Shown: positions 1 through 8,946, counted from the first letter of the stretch. The stretch is DNA of 64,000 nucleotides from Armatimonadota bacterium (GCA_016869025.1 VGFA01000010.1:1-64000); one strand, 5' to 3'. The notes: a model not told the origin generated them from the sequence alone. Program-made: numbers and translations.

Positions 1-48
1 GGTCTCAGGATGAACCTGCGGACGCGGCCTCGGTAGACTGATCGCCAT
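1..48 (-). CDS. 5' end of a gene leaving the left edge (partial)
   Basis: On the minus strand an ATG at 48-46 follows a purine-rich AAGGAG about ten bases upstream, and the 16 codons to the window edge are open (MAISLPRPRPQVHPET). This looks like the start of a leftward gene divergent from the GYD-domain gene. Too little is visible to assign a family, and it could be a chance reading frame. Confidence 0.4.
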   Translation of the reverse strand, partial: MAISLPRPRPQVHPET

Positions 49-253
49 CGTAAGGCTCTCCTTCCTCGCCCTCGTGGGTCAGTAATTTCGGCGGGGAAGT
101 TGTCTCACCTCATGTTGACACGGAGGGTCTCGCCCGCGGAACACTTGCCTGATGTCCGTGTAATCGGGGAGGGGGTGCGGAGCAGGAAAGCCAGAGACCC
201 CAGATCTCGTGCAGGACGGCACACCGGCTGAATGGATCCAGGGAGGTGACAAG

Positions 254-547
254 ATGCCTACGTACGTCATCTTGATGAACCTGACGGAGCAGGGCGTCAA
301 GAACATCAAAGACGCCCCCTCACGGATCGAGGCAGCCTCCAAGTCCCTCGAGGCAGCCGGGGGGAAGATGAAGGGGTTCTACTCAACGATGGGGGAGTAC
401 GACTACGTGGTCATCGCGGAGGGTCCCAGCGACGAAGTAGCGATGCTGCAGCTCATAGGTCTGGGAGTCGCTGGCTACGTCAGGACGACGACGCTCAAGG
501 CGTTCCCGCTGCCAGAGTTCGCGGAGCTCCTGAAGAAGCTGCCCTAG
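254..547 (+). CDS. GYD domain protein
   Basis: A 97-residue protein with the alternating strand/helix pattern of the GYD family (alpha/beta ferredoxin-like fold). It opens with a hydrophobic strand (PTYVILMNLTEQG) and carries the central GEYDYVVIAEGPSDE segment from which the family is named. The ATG at 254 is chosen because GGGAGGTG lies 5-12 bases upstream; the frame continues further upstream without a site. GYD proteins are small soluble proteins of unknown biochemical role, often seen beside catabolic genes. It stands alone between the left-edge gene and the first peptide transporter. Confidence 0.8.
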   Translation: MPTYVILMNLTEQGVKNIKDAPSRIEAASKSLEAAGGKMKGFYSTMGEYDYVVIAEGPSDEVAMLQLIGLGVAGYVRTTTLKAFPLPEFAELLKKLP

Positions 548-827
548 TCCGGCAGGTACGGGCAAGAAAGGGTAGAAGGTCTTGAGATCGGGAGCCGGTG
601 TGCCGCCCTGTGCGGCGGTCCATACGACGAACCCGTAGCGGCGCCGCACGACTCCTGGCACATTGCCTCTTCCTCCGGCTGGCGGGCGCCCGAACTCGTT
701 GCCCACAACCGCCGGCACGACGTGTCCCCCCGTCAGGAGCAGCGAAGGTATCGCGCCGGTTGCGGCGAATCACAGGCGAAACGCGGCGGGTGGAATGCAC
801 AGCACGCGCCGCAAAGGAGGGATAGGA
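548..827. other. 280-base intergenic region before the first peptide importer
   Basis: I see no credible gene here. It contains a 7-base inverted repeat, GTGCGGC (610-616) and GCCGCAC (643-649), and ends in the strong ribosome site AAGGAGG (814-820) of the next gene. A promoter for the importer operon presumably lies here, but I could not find a convincing -35/-10 pair. Confidence 0.4.
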
Positions 828-2417
828 ATGACACGCGCTCGTTTAGGCCTGCTGGCGTCAGCCCTGGCCTTTGTGCTGGCAGCGGCACCGGTTAGTTCAG
901 GGCCGGCAGCGCCTGTTCGGGGTGGCACGCTCACCATCGGTCGGCCGGTGGATGCCGTCTCGCTGGATCCGCACTTCGAGACCACGGCACCCGGCGCCTG
1001 GATCTACCAGATGATCCTGGAGCCGCTGGTCACCATGGGTCCGGACATGAGGATCCGGCCCAGCCTGGCAACGGCGTGGCAGGCAATGTCGCCCACGCGC
1101 ATCCGGTTCACGCTGCGGCGCGATGTGAAGTTCCACGACGGGACCCCATTCAACGCGGCAGCCGTGAAGTTCACCTTCGATCGGGCGTTCGATCCGCGCA
1201 GCATCTCACGGTGGGCCAGCCTGGCCGGCCCGATCAAGGGTGTCGAGATTGTGGACGACTTCACGGCAGACCTGGTCACGACCGAGCCCTACGCCCCGCT
1301 GCTCCGCAGCGCCGCCATGGTCTTCGCCGGCATAGTAAGCCCCACCGCGGTCGGGCGTCTGGGCGCCGATTTTAGCCGGCGGCCCGTGGGTACGGGCCCG
1401 TTCAAGTTCGAGGAGTGGCGCACGAACGACCGGATCACCGTGGTTCGCAACGACGAATACTGGGGCCCGAAGGCGCACCTCGACCGCATCGTCTTCCGGG
1501 TGATTCCCGAGGAGTCGGCCCGGATGATCGCGCTGCGCACCGGCGAGGTGGACATGGTGCTTGTGCCGGCGCCGGCGCAGCTCGCCACGTTCGCGCGCGA
1601 TCCGGGTTACACGCTGGCCCAGGCCACCGGACTGCGCGTGGTCTTCATCGGGATGAACCTCACCCGGTCCCCGCTCTCCGATGTTCGCGTGCGCCGCGCG
1701 CTGGTGATGGCATCCAACCGGAAGGCGATTCTGCAGAACATCCTGGAGGGTGCAGCAGGTCCGTCCGACGGCATCCTGGCTCCCGGGGTGTTCGGTTACA
1801 AGTCGCTGGGCCTCGACACGCTCTACCCCCACGACCCGGCGCGCGCCCGGGCGCTGATCCAGGAAGCAGGGTTCCGCCCCGGGCCCGACGGGATCATGCA
1901 GCGCGACGGCATCCCGCTGACGCTGACCCTCATTACGGCGCGAGGCAGGTACTTCAAGGACGCCGAGATCGCCGAGGCCTACCAGGCGCAGCTCCGCGAG
2001 ATCGGGGTGCGGCTGGATATCAGCTTCCTGGAGTGGGCCACCGTGTTCACGATGGTGCGGGCTGCAGTCCTGGACGCCCACATGTTCGTGCTGGGATGGG
2101 TGACCACGACCGCCGACGCCGACTACACCCTGCTGCCCATGTTCCGATCCGACCAGGTCCCGCCGCGCGGCTGGAACACCTGGCGGTACTTCAACGCCGA
2201 GTTCGACAAACTCGTGGACCAAGCGCGCGTCAATCTCAGCCCGCGCGAGCGTGAGGAACTCTACGGGCGTGCGCAGGACATGATCGCGCGTGACATCATG
2301 TTTGTGCCCTTCTACGTGACGAAGGAGATCGCGTTGATGCGCTCCCACGTGAAGGATTTCGTGCCACACCCGATCGAGTACAATCAGGGCTTTCAATACG
2401 TGTGGATTCAGAAGTAG
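828..2417 (+). CDS. ABC peptide importer, periplasmic substrate-binding protein
   Basis: A 529-residue family-5 solute-binding protein (DppA/OppA type). The first ~25 residues form a Sec signal peptide (RLGLLASALAFVLAAAPVSS) with no lipobox cysteine, so it should be a soluble periplasmic protein. The mature start RGGTLTIGRPVDAVSLDPH and the later VKFHDGTPFNA and GTGPFKFEEW motifs are typical of the family. The start at 828 is set by AAGGAGG seven bases upstream; the frame is open further upstream but lacks a signal peptide there. Two permease genes follow. The exact ligand (dipeptide, oligopeptide or other) cannot be read from sequence. Confidence 0.93.
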   Translation: MTRARLGLLASALAFVLAAAPVSSGPAAPVRGGTLTIGRPVDAVSLDPHFETTAPGAWIYQMILEPLVTMGPDMRIRPSLATAWQAMSPTRIRFTLRRDVKFHDGTPFNAAAVKFTFDRAFDPRSISRWASLAGPIKGVEIVDDFTADLVTTEPYAPLLRSAAMVFAGIVSPTAVGRLGADFSRRPVGTGPFKFEEWRTNDRITVVRNDEYWGPKAHLDRIVFRVIPEESARMIALRTGEVDMVLVPAPAQLATFARDPGYTLAQATGLRVVFIGMNLTRSPLSDVRVRRALVMASNRKAILQNILEGAAGPSDGILAPGVFGYKSLGLDTLYPHDPARARALIQEAGFRPGPDGIMQRDGIPLTLTLITARGRYFKDAEIAEAYQAQLREIGVRLDISFLEWATVFTMVRAAVLDAHMFVLGWVTTTADADYTLLPMFRSDQVPPRGWNTWRYFNAEFDKLVDQARVNLSPREREELYGRAQDMIARDIMFVPFYVTKEIALMRSHVKDFVPHPIEYNQGFQYVWIQK

Positions 2418-2432
2418 GCTCGGTTCGCCGTG

Positions 2433-2468
2433 GGGCGGAGGGGTTGGGATGCCCAGCCCCTCCCGCCC
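2433..2468 (+). repeat. GC-rich hairpin between binding-protein and permease genes
   Basis: GGGCGGAGGGG (2433-2443) pairs with CCCCTCCCGCCC (2457-2468), with a further GGG/CCC pair inside, giving a long stem with one bulged base. No T-run follows, so it is more likely an mRNA-stabilising or attenuating structure than a full terminator. A similar hairpin sits at the same place in the second importer operon. Confidence 0.6.
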
Positions 2469-2503
2469 TGCACCGCGCAACTGCCGCCTGATCCTGACCT
2501 GAC

Positions 2504-3424
2504 ATGATGCGATTCGTCGCCCGCCGCCTCCTGGCGATGATCCCTGTGCTACTGGGGGTCATCCTCCTCATCATGGTGACGATAGACCTGATTCCCGGCG
2601 ACCCGGCGGCCCTGATGCTCGGTCAAGGCGCGACCCCCGAGATGGTCGCGAAGCTGCGGGCCTCCCTCGACCTGGATCAACCGCTTCCGGTCAGGTACGT
2701 TCGATACATCGCCCGCCTGCTGCGCGGAGATCTGGGCCGCTCGGTCCGGGAAGGCCGCCAGGTGAACACCGAGATCGCCGATGTCTGGCCCGCGACCGTG
2801 CAGTTAGGCCTTGCAGCGATGACGCTCGCCGTCGCGATTGGCATACCGGTCGGAATGCTGTCGGCCCGCCGGCCCTACTCGCTGCTCGACAACCTGGTCC
2901 GCGTCGTCTCGCTGGCAGGTCTCTCGATGCCGATTTTCTGGACCGGGATCATGCTGGTCGTGGTGTTCAGTCTCTGGCTGGGATGGCTCCCTGCAGGCGG
3001 CCGGGGCTCGTGGTACCACCTCATCCTGCCGGCCGTGACCCTGGCCACGCCCAGCATTGCGATGCTGGCGCGCATGACGCGCTCGACGATGCTGGAGGTC
3101 CTGCGGGAGGATTTCATTCGGACCGCCCAGGCGAAAGGCGTGGCTACGCGCGGCGTGATGGTCCGCCACGCGCTGCGCAACGCGCTGATCCCGGTCGTGA
3201 CCATCCTGGGCCTGCAGACCGGCCAGTTGCTCGGAGGTGCGGTGCTTACCGAGACGGTCTTCGCATGGCCGGGCATTGGGCGCATGCTCGTGCGCGCGAT
3301 CTTCGCGCGCGACTACGTCCTCCTGCAGGGCGGCGTGCTGGTCCTGGCGGTCACGTTCGTAGTGATCAACCTCCTGGTGGATCTCTCGTACGCCTACCTG
3401 GATCCCCGGATCACCTACCAATGA
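2504..3424 (+). CDS. ABC peptide importer permease, DppB type
   Basis: A 306-residue inner-membrane permease. It starts with the usual first helix (FVARRLLAMIPVLLGVILLI) and IPGDPAALMLG, has about six membrane segments, and carries the EAA loop that contacts the ATPase (EDFIRTAQAKGVATRGVMV) near residue 200. The closing TETVFAWPGIGR motif is characteristic of DppB/OppB. The ATG at 2504 is followed at once by a second ATG; either may be used. Its stop overlaps the start of the partner permease in an ATGA, indicating translational coupling. Confidence 0.93.
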   Translation: MMRFVARRLLAMIPVLLGVILLIMVTIDLIPGDPAALMLGQGATPEMVAKLRASLDLDQPLPVRYVRYIARLLRGDLGRSVREGRQVNTEIADVWPATVQLGLAAMTLAVAIGIPVGMLSARRPYSLLDNLVRVVSLAGLSMPIFWTGIMLVVVFSLWLGWLPAGGRGSWYHLILPAVTLATPSIAMLARMTRSTMLEVLREDFIRTAQAKGVATRGVMVRHALRNALIPVVTILGLQTGQLLGGAVLTETVFAWPGIGRMLVRAIFARDYVLLQGGVLVLAVTFVVINLLVDLSYAYLDPRITYQ

Positions 3425-4290
3425 AAGCGGCGGTGCACGACACACCTCACGTCTCGGCCGGGGCGGCCATGTGGAAGCGATTCCGCCGGAACCGGCTGGC
3501 GCTTATGGGTCTGGTGATCGTCGGGTTCCTGATGGTGTTGGCGATTCTATCCCCGGTGCTTGCCCCGGCCGACCCTGCCCGGCAGACGCTCGACGACAAG
3601 CGGATGGCTCCGGGCGCCAAGTACAAGTTGGGCGCCGACGAGTTTGGCCGCGACATCGCCAGCCGCCTGATCTACGGCAGCCGCGTCGCGTTGGTGGTGG
3701 GGCTTGTCTCGGTGCTGATAGCGCTGCTGTTGGGGATCGCGCTCGGCACCGCGGCGGGCTATCTAGGCGGCGGCGTGGATGAGGTGATCATGCGCGCCAT
3801 GGACGTGCTGCTCGCGTTTCCCTACCTGCTGCTGGCGATTGCCATCGTGAGTGCCCTGGGGCCCGGCCTGGCGAACACGATCCTGGCAGTGGGCATCTGG
3901 GCCACACCCGCTTTTGCGCGCGTGGTCCGCGGGTCCGTGATATCCGTAAAGGAACAGGAGTACGTGCAGGCGGCCCGCGCGATAGGCGCCAGCACCTTCC
4001 GCATCGTCGTGCGGCACGTCCTGCCCAACTGCATCTCGGTTGTGGTAGTGTACTCGGCCCTCTACATGGCCAGCGCGATCCTGCTCGAAGCCGCGCTCTC
4101 CTTTCTGGGGCTGGGAATCCAACCGCCTACGCCTTCGTGGGGGTTGATGGTCAGCACCGGTCGCGACTACCTTGTGATAGCGCCTCATATCGCCACGTTC
4201 CCGGGGCTGGCAATCGCGTTCGCGGTGCTGGGGTTTAACCTCCTCGGCGACGGGCTCCGCGACGCGCTGGACCCAAAGCTCAGGACGTAG
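3421..4290 (+). CDS. ABC peptide importer permease, DppC type
   Basis: A 289-residue permease with the DppC/OppC N-terminal layout: a short cytoplasmic segment (WKRFRRNRLALMGL), one helix, then the periplasmic HKLG-like segment KLGADEFGRDIASRLIYGSR, five further helices and an EAA loop (EYVQAARAIGAST). The start ATG overlaps the previous stop by four bases. The C-terminal FNLLGDGLRDALDPK is a strong family signature. No DppD or DppF ATPase gene follows; the next gene encodes a hydrolase, so the ATPase must be supplied from elsewhere in the genome. Confidence 0.93.
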   Translation: MKAAVHDTPHVSAGAAMWKRFRRNRLALMGLVIVGFLMVLAILSPVLAPADPARQTLDDKRMAPGAKYKLGADEFGRDIASRLIYGSRVALVVGLVSVLIALLLGIALGTAAGYLGGGVDEVIMRAMDVLLAFPYLLLAIAIVSALGPGLANTILAVGIWATPAFARVVRGSVISVKEQEYVQAARAIGASTFRIVVRHVLPNCISVVVVYSALYMASAILLEAALSFLGLGIQPPTPSWGLMVSTGRDYLVIAPHIATFPGLAIAFAVLGFNLLGDGLRDALDPKLRT

Positions 4291-4317
4291 AGGTACCGGA
4301 TGTCTCCTGGAGGAGCC

Positions 4318-5265
4318 ATGAACGCCAACTTGGTCGTGGGCACTGCATCGGCCGGTTCCGGTGAGAAGGGGTTTGGCGCGCTGGAGGTCCCGGGCACCGG
4401 GGTGAGCATGCCCGTGGCGGTGATCCAGGGGCGCACACCCGGGCCGCGCGTGTGCATCACCGCAGGCGTACATGGCGCCGAATACGTCGGCATAGAGGCG
4501 GCCATACGCACGATCGGTGGCCTGGATCCTCTGGTGCTGTCGGGAACGGTTATCGTCGTGCCGGTGGTGAACACTCCTGCTTTCGCCGCCAGGTCAATCT
4601 ATGTCTGCCCGCTGGACGGCAGGAACCTGAACCGGGTGTTCCCTGGCTCGCCGGAGGGCACACCCTCGGAGCGCATGGCCCACACGCTCCTTGCCTCCGC
4701 GATCAGCGGCGCCGATGCGTACATAGACCTGCACGGCGGCGATCTCAACGAGGCGCTGTTGCCGTTCACCATCTACTTCGGCGGTGCAGACCCCGAGGTC
4801 GTTGCGCGCTCATGCGCAATGGCCGAGGCCTTCGGCATCTCCCACATCATCGAGGGCTCGGTGGCGGGTTCCGCGTTCGAGGCCGCATCCGTGGCCGGGA
4901 TACCAGCCATCCTTCCGGAAGCCGGCGGGCAGGGCATTCTCGACGAGTCCATGGTCGCGATCCACCTGCGCGGGATCACGAACGTGCTTTGCATGCTGGG
5001 TATCACCCCTGGGGTTGCGGAGCCGCCGGCCCGGCCGGTGCACGTCAAGCGGTTCCTGTGGCTGCGCTCGGACCACGCCGGTCTCTTCTATCCCCGCGTG
5101 GCCGTGGGCGACCGGGTGGTTGAAGGAGAGGTGCTCGGCGAGGTCCGCGACTGGTTTGGCCTGCGCCTCGCCCTGGTGAACAGCCCAGGGGATGGTTCTG
5201 TCCTCTTCCTGGTGACAACGCCGGCAACCAACCCCGGCGATCCGCTCCTGGCTATCGGCGCCTAA
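4318..5265 (+). CDS. Succinylglutamate desuccinylase/aspartoacylase family deacylase
   Basis: A 315-residue zinc hydrolase of the AstE/ASPA family, which removes acyl groups from N-acylated amino acids or related amides. The metal site is visible: GVHGAEYVGIEA (His and Glu) near residue 50 and DLHGGDLNE (second His) near residue 140. The C-terminal ~90 residues form the usual beta-rich cap (GDRVVEGEVLGEVRDW). The ATG at 4318 has GGAGGAG just upstream. It lies 27 bases after the permease and is probably co-transcribed, which fits hydrolysis of an imported N-acyl compound. The substrate is unknown. Confidence 0.85.
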   Translation: MNANLVVGTASAGSGEKGFGALEVPGTGVSMPVAVIQGRTPGPRVCITAGVHGAEYVGIEAAIRTIGGLDPLVLSGTVIVVPVVNTPAFAARSIYVCPLDGRNLNRVFPGSPEGTPSERMAHTLLASAISGADAYIDLHGGDLNEALLPFTIYFGGADPEVVARSCAMAEAFGISHIIEGSVAGSAFEAASVAGIPAILPEAGGQGILDESMVAIHLRGITNVLCMLGITPGVAEPPARPVHVKRFLWLRSDHAGLFYPRVAVGDRVVEGEVLGEVRDWFGLRLALVNSPGDGSVLFLVTTPATNPGDPLLAIGA

Positions 5266-7015
5266 TCCCTGCTCGCGCCTCGCGCGCGGTCGCCTCTGCC
5301 ACCTCCGCGGCCAGGGACAGCGCGAACCGGACGGCGTTCAGGTCGCGCACCGCACGTACCTCGAGTTGGCAGGCCTCTTCGGGCGCGGCCGCCGCTAGCG
5401 CGCGGACCGCGTCCAGCAGCGGCGTGTCGTGCTGTTCGAGCGCCGCGTCGTGATCGAAACGGCCGTTCCTGGTGTAGTCCACGGGAATCAGCACGCGTCC
5501 AAGCGCCATCAGGCAGTTGTTCAGCGCGCGCACCGCCGGCTTCCGTGGCGAGGCACGCAAGGCGCTCGCAAGCCGGCCGAGGGCCTCGGTGGCTTCTACC
5601 AGGCGCTGCGCCTCGGCGATCGCCGGCCGCAGATCCACCCGCCGACCCGCGCCCTGCCGGAGCGAGCGAAGCTTCTTGAGCCAGGCGCGCGCAGTGGCCT
5701 GGTAGTCCAGCGGAAGGACCGGCTCTGTACAGAACGCGTGTACGATGCCCAGGTAGATCCTGCAGTCACGATCGAGCGCATCCGGGGCGATCTTGTCGGG
5801 CAGGTCCTCGGTGGTGTGCCACCACCAGCCCAGGCCTCCTGTCACGCCCCCGGTGCGGATGTTGAAGTCCTCACTGGCATTGGCAGAGCCCGCGGGCTGC
5901 TCGGACAGGCTCATGAGCAGCGAGGGAATGCCCACACCGAGGAACGACTGATCCCCGGCGCGACCGACGCGCCCTCCCTGGAACCGGCCGCCGGTCACCT
6001 CCGATATGACACGGTCGGCTACCCTGCTGGTCTCGGGCATCGCATAGGCGTGGGGGTTTATGACCGCGCCCCGGCCGCCGACCGAGTCCACGTTAACGTG
6101 CACGACGCACCGTTCGTCCAGTTCTTGCCAGTGATGGTCCGCATACCAGGTGGATCCCGAGTAGCGGCCGTGCGAGTGCCCGGACCAGAACGCCAGGCGC
6201 ACTCCCCGGTAGCGTCGCACAGCCGCCAGCACCCGGGCGACCTCGATCATCGTTGCGTTGGCCGTGCCGTTGTCCATCGCGCCGCGGTGCCAGGAGTCCA
6301 GGTGTCCGGCCAGCAGCACGAACGTATCCTCGACCTCGCCGGGCAGGTCGGCGGTCAGCAGGGGGATCTTGCGCCAGCGTGTGTCCACCTCAGCGGTGAT
6401 GCGCGCGCGCATCTCTCCGGCTACGACGGCTTTGCGCAGGATGTCTCCCTCGGTTTGCGCCACCGAGACCACCGGCACGCATGGCAGTTTGCGCGCCCCC
6501 TCGGGCGTGGGGCTTCCCCAGACCGGGGAGACGATCATCTCGTGGACGAGTGGGTCGCGGTTGAGGAAGATCAGCCCGGCGGCACCGGCCCTCTCCGCGG
6601 CGTGCACCCGATCAGGGGTGGCCAGCCCGTCAATCAATGCGATCCTTCCCGCCACACGGGCCGCGGCCAGTTCGGCGGATCGCCCGCTGCTCGCGTACAC
6701 GGCCAGGGCCTCGACGCCTCCCGGCCCTGTGCCCGCCGCGAAAGAGTGTGTCACACAGGCCATTGACGCGCGCGGGCCGCGGTCTGGGATGATCACCAGC
6801 GAGGCCTCACCCGGCAGGCTGACTAGGGAGTCGTGCAGGATCAGGCGCGTGGAGCACCCGGCTGCGCGCAGCCGGCGCCGTACACAGTCGAAGGATTCCA
6901 TCTCCTCCGGCGTCCCGGACAGTCGGACCCACCGGGCCAGGGCCTCGACATCGGCCATCAACCTCTTCGCGCTCACTTGATCGTAAGGGGCTGCCCCCTT
7001 GCCGCCTCCTGCCAT
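5252..7015 (-). CDS. M28-family peptidase-like protein with PA domain and altered active site
   Basis: A 587-residue protein. Residues ~110-200 resemble a PA domain (GRIALIDGLATPDRVHAAER), and residues ~215-450 an M28 peptidase fold, with GHLDSWHRGAMDNGTANA supplying the His and bridging Asp. Where M28 enzymes have the adjacent Glu-Glu pair (general base and ligand), this protein reads FWSGHSHGRYSGS. A helical C-terminal region of ~150 residues follows. It may therefore be a variant peptidase or a non-catalytic relative. The start at 7015 is supported by GAGGAGG upstream. The 3' end converges on and overlaps the deacylase gene by 14 bases. Confidence 0.8.
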   Translation of the reverse strand: MAGGGKGAAPYDQVSAKRLMADVEALARWVRLSGTPEEMESFDCVRRRLRAAGCSTRLILHDSLVSLPGEASLVIIPDRGPRASMACVTHSFAAGTGPGGVEALAVYASSGRSAELAAARVAGRIALIDGLATPDRVHAAERAGAAGLIFLNRDPLVHEMIVSPVWGSPTPEGARKLPCVPVVSVAQTEGDILRKAVVAGEMRARITAEVDTRWRKIPLLTADLPGEVEDTFVLLAGHLDSWHRGAMDNGTANATMIEVARVLAAVRRYRGVRLAFWSGHSHGRYSGSTWYADHHWQELDERCVVHVNVDSVGGRGAVINPHAYAMPETSRVADRVISEVTGGRFQGGRVGRAGDQSFLGVGIPSLLMSLSEQPAGSANASEDFNIRTGGVTGGLGWWWHTTEDLPDKIAPDALDRDCRIYLGIVHAFCTEPVLPLDYQATARAWLKKLRSLRQGAGRRVDLRPAIAEAQRLVEATEALGRLASALRASPRKPAVRALNNCLMALGRVLIPVDYTRNGRFDHDAALEQHDTPLLDAVRALAAAAPEEACQLEVRAVRDLNAVRFALSLAAEVAEATAREARAGIRRR

Positions 7016-7040
7016 CACGCGCCTCCTCACACCAGCATCC

Positions 7041-7826
7041 CTAGCCCAACATCCAACGTCCACCGTCCACGCTCAGCGTCTGTCCAGTTACGTATCCTGC
7101 TCCCTCCGAGGCGAAGAAGAGCACGGCGTGCGCGATCTCCTCCGGCGTGCCCAGGCGCTTGATCGCCAGGGCATTGAAGAACGCCTTCTGCCCCTCCGCG
7201 CCCAGCGCGTCCCACTGGCGCTGGGAGGAAGGGTTCGAGAGCACGAACCCCGGGGCCACCGAGTTCGCGGTGATACCGAACTGTCCCAGCTCGCGGGCGA
7301 TCTGCCGGGTGAATCCGATCAGGCCGGCCTTGGCGCTGGCGTAGGCCTGGATCCCGGTCTGGCTGTAGCTCCGGCCCGCTCCTGAGGAGATGGTGACTAT
7401 CCGCCCCCATCCCCGCGCCTTCATCCCCGGGGCCAACTCGCGCACCAGCAGGAACGCGGCCTCCAGGTTGACCGCGACGATCGCGCGCCAGTCGTCTTCC
7501 GAGACCTCTTCCACCGGTTGCGCCACCTGCCCGAGCACGCCCCCGGCGGAGTGCACCAGAATGTCTGCGCCGCCGTCTTGCGCGGTGATCTCGGTGACAA
7601 GGGCGCGCACCGCGTCCGGCCGGCTGACATCAACAAACCGGCCGACGGCAACGCTGCCCGCATCGCGACACCGGCGCACGGTCTCTTCAAGCGGCTCCTC
7701 CAGGACGTCGCACGCCCACACCTTGGCACCGGCCCGCGCCAGCGCTTCGGCGATCGCCGCGCCTATGCCGTGCGCCGTCCCGCTCACCACCGAGACCTTG
7801 CCCGCCAGCCCGCCGCTGCTACGCAT
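7041..7826 (-). CDS. SDR-family NAD(P)-dependent oxidoreductase
   Basis: A 261-residue classical short-chain dehydrogenase/reductase. It has the TGxxxGIG-type cofactor loop (SGTAHGIGAAIAEAL, residues 15-29), an Asp at the end of the second strand (ACDV) suggesting NAD preference, the active-site Ser near 148, and Tyr162-x3-Lys166 in AYASAKAGLIGFT. Length is normal. The start ATG at 7826 lies inside the last codons of the upstream ketopantoate-reductase-like gene (8-base overlap), so the two are translationally coupled. The substrate is not predictable; the neighbourhood suggests amino- or hydroxy-acid catabolism. Confidence 0.9.
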   Translation of the reverse strand: MRSSGGLAGKVSVVSGTAHGIGAAIAEALARAGAKVWACDVLEEPLEETVRRCRDAGSVAVGRFVDVSRPDAVRALVTEITAQDGGADILVHSAGGVLGQVAQPVEEVSEDDWRAIVAVNLEAAFLLVRELAPGMKARGWGRIVTISSGAGRSYSQTGIQAYASAKAGLIGFTRQIARELGQFGITANSVAPGFVLSNPSSQRQWDALGAEGQKAFFNALAIKRLGTPEEIAHAVLFFASEGAGYVTGQTLSVDGGRWMLG

Positions 7827-8877
7827 GGACGCCCTCCGATCCGTAGGCCCGCGCGCTGATCGCAGCCAGGGCCGCGATGTTGTCCCACGACATCTGGCGC
7901 GCGCCGGATTCGATCTCAAGGATCATCCCGCCCAACGCCTCCACCAGGGGGATCGGCAGACCGTGCCGGAGCGCGCGGGCGCGCAGCTCGCTCACCATTG
8001 ATTCCACCTCGGTCTTGCGTTTGCGGACCGCCAGGTCGCGCCAGATGCCGCTCTTCGCCTTCAACGACTTCCTGTTGAACGCCACCAGGGCATCGAGGCT
8101 GGCCTCGACTCTGCCGGCATCACGCCGCGGGGGAAAGGCAAAGGCCGGCGGGTCGAACCCGTCGAAGCCTTCCGGCCGCACGCCTTCGGCCGCGGCCACT
8201 GCCAGGACCTCGGCGGCCACGTTGCCAAGGACCGGCCGCGCGGTGGAATCGGAAAGCACGTCCGCGATCGGAGCGTCCACGAGCGCCGTGGTCTTCAGCA
8301 TCGCTCCGTAGGCATGCTTGCCCCACAGATAACCCCAGATGTTGGAAGTGGCCTGAGCGTTTGGCATGAAGTCAAGCAGGACCTTGACCAATCGCCCCAG
8401 GCGGCCGCTCTCGGAGCCGTCGAGCTCGCCGACATAGAGTGCGCCCGAACCGCCGTACAGGATGCGGCCCGGCTCGAGGTAGTCGGCGCCGAAGTTCACG
8501 AAGGCCCCGATCGTCCTCTCACGTCCGACGATCGCCGCGATCCGTTCCTCGTTGAAGCCGTTCTGCATCGAGACAACCACACCGTTCGCTGCCAGGTAGG
8601 GGGCCAGCTGCGCCGTGGCCGGGTCGGTGTGCATGGTCTTCACTGCCAGGAACACCGTGCCCAACGGGTCGCGGATCTCCTGCGGAGTCACAGCCGGCGC
8701 CCTCACGGTGAACGTCTCGCCGCTGCCCTCGATGGTCAATCCGCGGTCGTTGATCGCGCGCACGTGCTCCTCGACGGCGTCCACAAACGTCACCCCGTGG
8801 CCGGCACGCACCAGGTAGGCGCCGATCGTTCCCCCTATCGCGCCGGCCCCAACGATGGTGATGTGGTCAGACGACAT
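7819..8877 (-). CDS. Ketopantoate reductase (ApbA/PanE) family protein
   Basis: A 352-residue protein with an N-terminal Rossmann fold (TIVGAGAIGGTIGAYLV, residues 8-24) and the all-alpha C-terminal domain of the ApbA/PanE family. The conserved Lys/Asn region is seen in VFLAVKTMHT and SMQNGFNEERIA. PanE makes pantoate for coenzyme A, but many homologues, especially those longer than 320 residues and next to an SDR as here, act on other 2-keto or hydroxy acids. A strong GGAAGGAGG precedes the ATG. First gene of a leftward SDR/M28 operon; divergent from tRNA-Phe. Confidence 0.85.
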   Translation of the reverse strand: MSSDHITIVGAGAIGGTIGAYLVRAGHGVTFVDAVEEHVRAINDRGLTIEGSGETFTVRAPAVTPQEIRDPLGTVFLAVKTMHTDPATAQLAPYLAANGVVVSMQNGFNEERIAAIVGRERTIGAFVNFGADYLEPGRILYGGSGALYVGELDGSESGRLGRLVKVLLDFMPNAQATSNIWGYLWGKHAYGAMLKTTALVDAPIADVLSDSTARPVLGNVAAEVLAVAAAEGVRPEGFDGFDPPAFAFPPRRDAGRVEASLDALVAFNRKSLKAKSGIWRDLAVRKRKTEVESMVSELRARALRHGLPIPLVEALGGMILEIESGARQMSWDNIAALAAISARAYGSEGVHA

Positions 8878-8904
8878 TTCCGCGACCTCCTTCCAGAATC
8901 GGCG

Positions 8905-8933
8905 TTGACCCGGCCCCGGCCGGTTGCTAGACT
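8905..8933 (+). promoter_or_regulatory. Promoter of tRNA-Phe
   Basis: TTGACC (8905-8910), 17 bases, then TAGACT (8928-8933), with a TGC extended -10 directly before it. This predicts transcription from about 8940, seven bases upstream of the mature tRNA. Confidence 0.75.
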
Positions 8934-8946
8934 ACAAAGCGCGGGT

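Noticed and set aside
115-143. TTGACA at 115-120 as a promoter for the GYD gene
   Set aside because: No -10-like hexamer is found 16-18 bases downstream.
1206-2480. Long minus-strand open frame (424 codons) opposite the first binding-protein gene
   Set aside because: It is antisense to a clear family-5 binding protein, has no ribosome site and encodes a low-complexity His/Arg/Gly composition typical of GC-rich shadow frames.
5429-6766. Plus-strand frame of 445 codons opposite the M28-like gene
   Set aside because: No family features; explained as the antisense of the M28-like gene.
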